64,000 nt of DNA from assembly GCA_009193035.1 (NCBI GenBank), contig SWDT01000170.1, forward strand, positions 91,416-155,415. The letters run 5' to 3'. This document shows, piece by piece, positions 57,001 through 64,000 of the stretch. Position 1 is the first letter of the stretch, and every line of letters begins with the position of its first letter. The DNA is from Halicephalobus mephisto (Eukaryota; Nematoda; Chromadorea; Rhabditida; Panagrolaimidae). The notes under the pieces are model-generated. The model was not told the DNA's origin and searched no databases. It was given only the letters and a program-made list of their open reading frames with translations. The translations under genes and the position numbers were made by a program.

Positions 57001-60000
57001 TTTTTAAAAATTTTTGAATAAATTTGAATTTTGTTTTTTTTATTCAAAATTTTGTGAAAAATCATCTTATTGATGATATGAATAAATATTGAAAAAAGTT
57101 ATAAAATCGTTTTGTTCAATTTCGGATTCTGTGGAAATTCATTGATGAAATTTAAAGTTTTGAAATTCACGAAGGATTGACGTTTTGTTTTTATTATTTT
57201 TGATTTGTAAACAACGTAGGAGTTTAGGATTTTATGAATGCTTTTTAATTTTAAAAATCATGGATGTTTGGCGTTATGTTTTGGACTTTGATTTTTGATT
57301 TTCCGAAAATCATGGATGTTTGGCGTTATGTTTTGAACTTTTATTTTTGATTTTTCGGAAATCGCGGATGTTTGGCGTTATGTTTTTAATGTTTGTTTTT
57401 AATTTTTCAAAAATCGCGGGCGTTTGGCGTTCTGTTTTGAACTTTTATTTTTGATTTTTCATAAATCATAGATGTTTGGCGTTATGTTTTGGACTTTTAT
57501 TTTTGATTTTTCAAAAATCGCGGGCGTTTGGCGTTCTATTTTGAACTTTTATTTTTGATTTTTCATAAATCATAGATGTTCGGCGTTCTGTTTTGAACTT
57601 TGATTTTTGATTTCTCAAAAATGAATGTTTGGCGTTCTGTTCCAATTATGTTATTATTACATTTTCACACATTTTACGTTATACCCAATTCATCTAATTT
57701 TCAATTTACTGAGTAAAAAATTTTCAAAATTTGATTTTCCTTGTTTTTGCTGTTTTTACTTCATTGTCTCGGTAAACTACTTTCCAAAGTTGTGTTATTC
57801 ATCGTTTCCACATTAGTCAAAAAAAATTTAAAAAAATAAAGAAATTTTTAAAATTTAAAAAAATAAAAAAATTTTTAGAAAATTTTTAAAACTTAAAAAA
57901 ATTCAAAAAAATTTTAAAAAATAAAGAAATTTTTAAAAAATCTTTAAAATTTAAAAACTTTAAAAATCCTAAAAATTTTAAAATTTAAAAATAAAAGAAA
58001 AATAAAAAATATTTACGATTTTTCTGTTACGCGACAAAAACATTTACTTTTTAAAGATACTGTTATAATTTTTTGTTTCTGTTTTTGATGTTCAAAAAAG
58101 TGATTTTTCGTAAATACAAAAACACGAGTCCAAAAAAGAAAAACAAAAATGCCGGAAGCGAAAATATTTTTCGAGTGGATTTTATTTTTTATAACGACGA
58201 AAATCTCATGGAAAGTTCTGGAATTCTGAGAGATTTTGGAGATTTCAAAGTTATTACGGTAATTTGTAGAAATTTTTGAAGATTTTTTTAGAAATTTTTA
58301 AAATTTAGGTAATTCTAAGAACTTACAAAATATTACGGTAGTTTGTGGAGATTTCTGAAATCGTGTTGGGAGATTTTTGAAGATTTCTAAAATTTAGATA
58401 ATTTTAAAAACTAGAAAAATATTACGGTAGTTTGTGGAGATTTCTGAAATCATGTTGAGAGATTTTTGAAGATTTTTTAGAAATTTCTAAAATTTAGATA
58501 ATTCTAAGAACTTACAAAATATTACAGTAATTTGTGGGGATTTCTGAAATCGTGTTGGGAGATTTTTAAAGATTTGTAAAATTTAGGTAATTTTAAAAAA
58601 TTTTTAAGTGTTACAGTAATTTGTGGAAATTTCTGAAATCGTATCTAGAGATTTTAGAAAACTTAAATTTAGGTAATTTTAAAAACTTCAAAAATATTAC
58701 AGTAATCTCTGAAAACTTCTAAAATCGTGTCGAAAGATTTTTTTAATTTTTTGAAAACTTAAAATTTTAATTTTTTTAATTTAAAATTCGCGGCGGGATT
58801 TTTTCGTAATTTTTAAATTTTTAAAACATTGTTAATTATTTTTAAGAATGTCTAAAATCAGTCCTAACGTGTCTCTACCGGTGAAGATTCCCACATTTTT
58901 GTCGGATTCTGATTCCACAAGTTCCAAATACCGTAGAAAATTAAAAACTCACAGTTCTGGTCTCGTGACGAAATTGAAAAAACAGAAAAGATCGAATTCT
59001 GATCATCTTTCTGAATCAGCCAAGTTGCCGACGAGGGTAATTTTCTAATTCTACCGTAATCTCAGTTTTTATTAAATTAAAAAAAAACAAAAATTAATTT
59101 TTTTTAAAATAAAAAAACAGATTTTTTGAAATTAAAAAAACAAAAAACAATTTTTCTAATTTCAAAAGTAAATAAAAAAAATAAAAATATTAAATTTAAT
59201 AAAAATAAAAATTTAATTTTTTAAATTAAAAAAAAAAGTAATTTAAAAAAATAGAAGTTTAATTTTTTAAATTTTAGAAAAAGTAATTTTGAGAAAAATA
59301 AAAATTTGATTTTTTTAATTTAAAAAAAAAGTAATTTAAAAAAAATAGAAGTTTAATTTTTTAAATTTAAAAAAAAATAAAAATTTAATTTTTTAAATTT
59401 TAAAAAAAGTAATTTTTTAGTTGATGAAAGTAGACAGACCTAAGCCGAATACATTCCTCGTCAGAGGTCTCCAATGGACTACGGTAATTGAGAGAATGTT
59501 CAACGCAGAATCTCCGAAGCTCAGAGAAGAATGGATTAATGCGATTAAAAAAGTTTCGGATGACTTGAAAAAAGAAGAAAACAGAAACGAAACAGAAATG
59601 GACCAAGAAATGGTTGAAGTGTCCCAATTGCCCCAGGCAATGGAACCTGGCACTTACGACGCTAACATCCACGGATCTCTCAGCACCGCAGATAACGTCT
59701 TCTGTGATTTTACGGAATACAGCGGGAAAAAGGATCAGCCGTCCACTTCGAGGAAAAACATCAGTAGAGTTGTAAGTTACTTTGAAAATTTGCATAATTT
59801 TGATTTTAAAAATTTTTCGAAATTGTACTTTGAGGATTCTGAAATCCTATATCATACTGTAAAAACTGGAATTTTCCAGAATCTAGAAAAAGTTTCTGAA
59901 GTTTTTCAGAATCTAGAAGAAATTTTAGAAGTTCTCAGAATTCAGAAGAAATTTCTGAAGTTTTTAAATTCAGAAGAAATTTCTAAAATTTTTTAAAATT

Positions 60001-62280
60001 CAGAAGAAATTTCTGAAGTTTTTAAATTCAGAAGAAATTTCTGAAGTTTTTCAGAATTCAGAAAAAATTTTTAGAAATTTCCAGAATCCAGAAGGAATTT
60101 TTGAAGTTTTTGAGAAGAAATTTCTAAAATTTTTCAGAATCCAGAAGAAGTTTCTAGAAGGTTCTGAAGACTTCCGGATAATTTCTGCGAATTTTTGAAT
60201 ATATAACAGAAGCTTCCAGAAATTTTTAAAAGCTTCTAAAAATTTTTGGATATCTGGAAATTTTTGAAATTTAAAAAATTATTTTTTTAATTTTAAAATA
60301 ACTTTTTTTAAATTAAAAAATTATTTTTTTTTGAAATTTTCAGACTTTGGAGGACTTTGAATTCATCAAAATGCTGGGAGTGGGATCTTTCGGGAAAGTA
60401 ATCCTTTCTAAAGAAAAAAGATCGGGAAAATTGTACGCCATCAAGATCCTCAAAAAAACGGTGGTTGTTCACAAAGACGAAGTTGCTCATACGATGACGG
60501 AGAACCGGGTGCTCCAGAAGTGCAAACATCCGTTTTTAACCGAATTGACCTACAGTTTCCAAACGGTGGACAGATTGTGTTTCGTTATGGAATTCGCCAT
60601 CGGCGGAGATTTGTATTATCATCTTAATCGAGAAGTGAAACAAAAAAAAGTCGGATTCGACGAAAACAGAAGCAGATTCTACGGAGCCGAGATAATCATG
60701 GCCTTAGGGTACCTTCACGACAACAACATTGTTTACAGAGATTTGAAATTGGAAAATTTGCTTTTGGACAAGGACGGCCACATAAAAATCGCCGATTTCG
60801 GACTTTGCAAAGAAGATATTTCTTTCCAGGACCGCACAAGGACCTTCTGCGGCACTCCAGAATACCTGGCTCCAGAAGTCTTAGAAGTCAGTTTTAGATT
60901 TGTTCAAAAATCTAAAATTTTTCTAAAAAATTCAAAATTTATTCAAAAATCTAAAATTTTTCTAAAAAATCTAAAATTTGTTCAAAAATCAAAAAAATTT
61001 TTATTCAAAATATTTTTAAAAAAAATCCAAAAAATCTATTCAAAATTTATTCAATAATCAAGAATTTAAAAAAAATTTAAACTTTATTAAAAAATCAAAA
61101 AGTTTTTATTAAATATGTTTTAAAAAATTTATTTTTTGAATAATTTAGAAATTAAAGAAAAATTTTTAAATTAGAAAATTTATTTTTTGAATAATTTAGA
61201 AAAAAAAAATTTTAAATTAGAAAATTTATTTTTTGAATAATTTAGAAAAAAAAATTTATTTTATTTTATATTTTTTTAGGATAACGATTACGGTAGATCA
61301 GTGGACTGGTGGGGCGTAGGGGTCGTGATGTACGAGATGATGTGTGGAAGATTGCCCTTCTACGCCGAGAAACACGAGAAACTTTTCGAACTCATTTTGA
61401 ATGGTAGTTTACGGTATCCTTCGAAATTAGGTCCTGCAGCCAAGGATCTACTTGCCGGGTTGCTGGTCAAGGACCCCAATAGGAGGCTCGGAGGGGGTCC
61501 AGATGACTGGAGAGAGATTCAGGTCCATGAATTCTTCAAATCCATCGACTGGGATAAACTATACAGAAAAGAAATCGAACCTCCATTTAAGCCGGTTCTC
61601 CAGAGCGAAACAGACACCACTTACTTCGATTCGGTAAGATTACTGTAACTTGTTAATCATTTTTAGATTACTGTAACTTGTTGGTTAAACTTAAGTTACT
61701 GTAGTTTATTGACCAAATTTAAGTTACTGTAACTTGTTAATCATTTTTAGATTACTGTAGTTTATTGATCATTTTTAGATTACTGTAATTTATTGAGCAA
61801 ATTTAAATTACTGTAATTTATTAATTTTAGATTACTGTAATTTATTAATCATTTTTAGATTACTGTGATTTTTTATCAAAGTTAGGTTAGTATAAGTTGC
61901 TGATTAGATTTTAAGTTACTGCAGTTTAGTGATCAAATTTAGATTACTGTAGAAATTTCCAGAATCTTCTAATTTTTCAGAAAATCTAATGGAAAATTTA
62001 ACAATTTTTCAAAAGCATTCAGAAATTTTAAAATTTTAAATTTAAAAAATTTAAACTTTTAATTTTTAATGATTTTTATTTTTTTCAGGAATTCACTCAC
62101 GGAACAGTCCAATTGACTCCTCCTCCCGCGAGGGACGGCCCCCTGGGGGCGATAGAGGAACTGGAGGACATCCAAGGGAACTTCACTCAGTTCAGTTTCC
62201 ACAACATTCGAGAATCTTCATTGATCGAAAATTCCGAAAACGGCGATCTGATGGACGGGGTTGAACGGATGGAAGAGTAA
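54063..62280 (+). CDS. akt-1-like: Akt/PKB serine-threonine kinase
   Basis: Exons up to 54644, then 59421-59771, 60344-60896 (coding to 60886), 61280-61633 and 62089-62280 join in phase. The PH domain, split after VKDVQ, has [18 protein letters not shown] and binds PIP3. The AGC kinase domain has [16 protein letters not shown] and ADFGLCKE. Numbered from the ATG at 54426 (552 residues, near C. elegans AKT-1 length), the PDK1-site Thr is 357 (RTFCGTPEY), the turn-motif Thr 499 (QLTPPP) and the hydrophobic-motif Ser 525 (FTQFSF), so regulation looks intact. The frame is open from 54063 and the extra 100 or so residues look coding, with RRKSSLL, SRKSSA and LRKSST sites. They have no ATG until 54405, so an upstream coding exon is probably missing from the model. 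The acceptor before this exon ends at 54009, but a TAA at 54060 closes the frame there. Confidence 0.95.
54680..55060. repeat. GATTACGGTAGAATTTCATC array in Akt intron 1
   Basis: About nine copies of TTAGATTACGGTAGAATTTC and TCATCATCTTC with periods of 35-45 bp, a TACGGTAG variant of the TACTGTAG family. Confidence 0.8.
55490..56560. repeat. TTGGCGTAGTGTTCTGAATGCC / TTGTTCCGAATGCCAAAAAG array in Akt intron 1
   Basis: About eight units of 115-125 bp alternate two related cores: ATTGGCGTAGTGTTCTGAAT before GCCATAAATAACATTTATTT, and CATTTGGCGACTTGTTCCG before AATGCCAAAAAGAAAC. Both cores have the form TTGGCG...TGTTC-GAATGCC, so the unit is probably an internal duplication. Long minus-strand open frames here come from the repeat. 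Confidence 0.85.
57240..57645. repeat. GGATGTTTGGCGTTATGTTTTGAAC array in Akt intron 1
   Basis: Seven units of about 55-60 bp carry GATGTTTGGCGTTATGTTTT, GAACTTTTATTTTTGATTTT and TCAAAAATCGCGG. The TTTGGCGTTATGTT core echoes the array 700 bp upstream. Bases 56770-57060 and 57820-58020 are low-complexity A/T. Confidence 0.8.
58250..58740. repeat. TATTACGGTAGTTTGTGGAG array in Akt intron 1
   Basis: Five units of about 95-105 bp carry AAATATTACGGTAGTTTGTG, GAGATTTCTGAAATCG, TGTTGGGAGATTTTTGAAG and TTTAGGTAATTTTAAAAAC. The array ends about 100 bp before the alternative first exon. Confidence 0.8.
58848..59036 (+). CDS. Probable alternative first exon of Akt (isoform lacking the PH N-terminal half)
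   Basis: An acceptor TATTTTTAAG ends one base before an ATG at 58848. Sixty-three codons, Ser/Lys-rich ([32 protein letters not shown]), then reach a donor AGG/GTAATT in phase 0. That matches the next Akt exon at 59421. The exon cannot be spliced after the 54644 donor, because that frame meets TAA at once, so it only works as a first exon, probably SL trans-spliced from its own promoter. The resulting protein (542 residues) would keep the last PH strands and helix plus the full kinase but lose the PIP3-binding loops. Confidence 0.6.
59840..60250. repeat. CAGAAGAAATTTCTGAAGTT array in Akt intron 2
   Basis: Ten or so short units of about 35-40 bp carry TTCAGAAGAAATTTCTGAAG and TTTTTAAATTCAGAAG. 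TTCAGAAGAAATTTCTGAA is a palindrome. Confidence 0.75.
61630..61960. repeat. TTTTTAGATTACTGTAATTT array in Akt intron 4
   Basis: Nine or ten units of about 33 bp carry TTATTGATCATTTTTAGAT and TTACTGTAATTTATTGA, again the TACTGTA family. Confidence 0.8.
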
Positions 62281-62306
62281 TCAAAATTGTCAATTTTTAA
62301 TTTTCG

Positions 62307-62312
62307 AATAAA
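62307..62312 (+). terminator. Candidate poly(A) signal of Akt
   Basis: AATAAA 27 nt after the TAA at 62280. Confidence 0.5.
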
Positions 62313-62570
62313 AATCAAAATTCAAATTTCCGAAAAAATTTAAATTTTAAAATTTTAAAAATTCAAATTTTCGAATAAAAATCAAAAATTTTAAAAATTT
62401 AAATTTTCGGAAAAATTCAAAATTAAAAAAATTTTTAAATTTTAAAAATTCAAATTTTCGAAAAAATTAAAAATTTTTAAATTAAAAAAATTTAAATTTA
62501 AATTTTCGAAAAAAATTTTTTTCGAAAATTAATTTTAAAAATTGACATTTTTGATAATTATGGATTAAAA

Positions 62571-62576
62571 TTTATT
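62571..62576 (-). terminator. Candidate poly(A) signal of the minus-strand kinase gene
   Basis: AATAAA on the minus strand, overlapping the TAA of the candidate last exon. Confidence 0.4.
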
Positions 62577-62698
62577 TCTTTAGGCAAAATGTAATTTTTT
62601 TGATCTTTCTGAAATTGGCCTTTCTGTCGTCTTCCGAGTTTTCGCCTTTGCACTTGCACGTTCGAACTTGTTCGGCCAGATCTGCACTTTCATAGGGT
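62572..62698 (-). other. Candidate last exon of the minus-strand kinase gene
   Basis: A good TTTCAG acceptor is followed by a GC-balanced block that is open in two frames. One reads YESADLAEQVRTCKCKGENS and ends in TAA at 62572; the other reads KVQIWPNKFERASAKAKTRK and ends in TAA at 62580. An AATAAA overlaps the first stop. If exon 63693-63561 splices out early, at GGAA/GTGTGG, the second frame would be used. Otherwise this block is the end of a different transcript. Confidence 0.4.
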
Positions 62699-62818
62699 CT
62701 GAAATTATTTATTAGAAAAATAAAAGATTTAATTTAAATATCTAGACAATTAAATGGAATATTTTCTACGACAGTAGGAAGAAATATAAGACGGGAAAAA
62801 TATGATGGAAAAAAATTA

Positions 62819-63340
62819 AACTAATTATGGTATCAGAAAATCTTACATAGTGTTGTTATCATCTTGGCCTAGATGCCTAAGTTTAATCTTGAAAGCTGAT
62901 TTACGCACATAATTAGTGATTTATTTCATACCTTATATTTCTTTTTTTTATATTTTTTGCAGTAGGAAGTAATATAAGACAAAAGGAAGCAATATAAGAT
63001 GGAAAAAAATTGAACCAATTATGGTATCAGAAAATCTTACATAATATTGTTATCACCTTGGCCTAGATGCCTAAGTCCAATCCCGAAAAACAGATTTTCG
63101 CACATAATTAGTGATTTATTTCATACCTTATATTTCTTCTTTTTATTTTTTTGTAGTAGGAAGAAATATAAGATAGAAAAAATATTAAACTAATTATGGT
63201 ATCAGAAAATCTTACATAGTGTTGTTATCATCTTGGCCTAGATGCCTAAGTCCAATCCCGAAAAACAGATTTTCGCACATAATTAGTGATTTATTTCATA
63301 CCTTATATTTCTTCTTTTTATACTTTTCCGTTCACGTTTT
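62819..63340. repeat. Three-copy ~180-bp repeat, GGTATCAGAAAATCTTACAT
   Basis: Units carry TTATGGTATCAGAAAATC, GTTGTTATCATCTTGGCC, TAGATGCCTAAGTCCAATCC and CATAATTAGTGATTTATTTC with ACCTTATATTTCTTC. Copies begin near 62821, 63013 and 63188; the last two are almost identical. The array lies between the two 3'-end exons of the kinase gene. Confidence 0.85.
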
Positions 63341-63560
63341 CTACAATAAGAAAAAAATTAATTTGTAATTACCAATGAAAAAGTACATAAAACGGTTAAT
63401 TTCGAAATTAAAAATAAAAATAAAGTTAAAAATAAAATTTCTAAATTTTTTTCTATTACAGTAATTTAGATAAGATTCTTTTAAAATATTTTAATTTTCA
63501 CGACTTGGTTTTTACTTTGAAAACTTTTATACTTAAGTAATATCCTCAATTTTACAGAAA

Positions 63561-64000
63561 TTAAAAAACAACCACACTTCCGACGATTCCGGCTAGTTTG
63601 TAAATTAGGGCTTCAGATTCGCAGATGTTACGGATTTGCTCCATCGATGGTCTTCTGTCAGGATCAGACACGATAACTTCAGTCAGGAGATCGCTAAATA
63701 TTCATGAATTAAATACAGTGGAACCTCGATATAAGTAACCCGAAGGGACGGCAGAAAAGTTGTTTTTACAGAGGAGTTGCTTTTATCGAGGGATTTACTA
63801 GGGGAAAATCCACAGTAGGGGTCGGAACCGAGTTGTCTTTAAAGAGGATTAGCTCTTATCCAGGGTGTTTATATCGAGGTTTCACTATATCTACTGTAGG
63901 ACACTAGGACTACTCAGTAACGACTCACCCGGAGGCACATCTGCTGGGTCTGAACATCTCAGTTTGGCTAGTTAGAACCATGCCTCTGGGGTTTCTATAA
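63561..64000 (-). CDS. Protein kinase C-terminal end, possibly NEK8/9-like (gene continues past the right edge)
   Basis: Exon 64000 (or 63994 if the TTATAG at 64000-63995 is its acceptor) to 63929 joins exon 63693-63561. The donor is TCCGG/GTGAGT and the acceptor ATATTTAG, and the joined frame is open to a TAA. The peptide has NPRGMVLTSQTEMFRP and then DLLTEVIVSDPDRRPSMEQI. The second part is kinase subdomain XI with its invariant Arg (DRRPS), and the spacing resembles the NEK8/9 region NLPALVLKI...LRQLVLSLL. The catalytic loop lies outside the window, so the family call is tentative. The 235-nt intron contains a MITE. The gene is convergent with Akt, 291 bp apart if the 62572 exon belongs to it. 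Confidence 0.65.
63716..63887. mobile_element. TA-flanked MITE (pogo/Tc1-mariner type ends) in a kinase intron
   Basis: The terminal inverted repeats are CAGTGGAACCTCGATATAAG at the left and TTATATCGAGGTTTCACT at the right, about 18 bp with one mismatch and a decayed last base. TA dinucleotides flank the element (63714-63715 and about 63888-63889). The interior of some 130 bp has no coding capacity, with a second pair of partly inverted blocks (TTTTATCGAGG, AGCTCTTATCC). TIRs of the form CAGTG-AACCTCGATATAA are typical of pogo/Tigger-like elements. Confidence 0.75.

Noticed and set aside
58848..59036. The exon as an internal, inserted Akt exon
   Set aside because: Spliced after the 54644 donor it reads into a TAA within three codons, and the known Akt PH sequence is continuous without it.

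Overview
The window is nuclear DNA from a nematode, most likely a rhabditid (Caenorhabditis/Oscheius/Diploscapter-like). The reasons are the gene set (TWK-type K2P channel, AKT-1-like kinase, TTBK-family kinase, phospholipase C-beta), very short introns of 42-47 nt beside much longer repeat-filled ones, TTTCAG-type acceptors, start codons lying just behind splice acceptors (the arrangement left by spliced-leader trans-splicing), and intronic TACTGTAG-type repeats. The DNA between exons is extremely AT-rich and nearly all repetitive. I resolved exon structures by matching donor, acceptor and codon phase at every junction. No search could be run, so family names rest on recognised motifs.

Layout. 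46-2793 (-): 5' part of a phospholipase C-beta gene that runs off the left edge. 10135-14041 (+): a possible three-exon gene for a 69-residue basic protein, with a 1-kb foldback element in its second intron. 15915-21335 (-): a seven-exon TWK K2P potassium channel of 826 residues, one intron of which carries a tRNA-derived SINE. 21336-39689: about 18 kb without a convincing gene, made of minisatellites, palindromic repeats, tRNA-like units, decayed exon-like tandem units and a few isolated candidate exons. 39690-42031 (-): a 500-residue TPX2/TPXL-like basic protein. 42973-48423 (+): a seven-exon tau-tubulin kinase of 817 residues, head to head with the TPX2-like gene across 941 bp. 54063-62280 (+): Akt/PKB, with a probable alternative first exon inside its 4.8-kb first intron. 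62572-64000 (-): the 3' end of a protein kinase, possibly NEK8/9-like, tail to tail with Akt, with a TA-flanked MITE in one intron.

The five main genes are all signalling or cytoskeletal: phosphoinositide hydrolysis, PI3K-pathway kinase, membrane potential, microtubule/CK1-type kinase and spindle factor. They look like independent transcription units rather than an operon.

The dominant non-coding theme is a dispersed imperfect palindrome with outer arms close to GGTCTCGA and TCGAGACC and an inner CACGAATTTT / AAATTTTCCA core. It recurs across most of the window in many local tandem forms. Other local arrays have fixed periods (129 bp in the foldback element; alternating 57/51 bp in the TTGCGCGCAA array) and some families occur at two distant sites.
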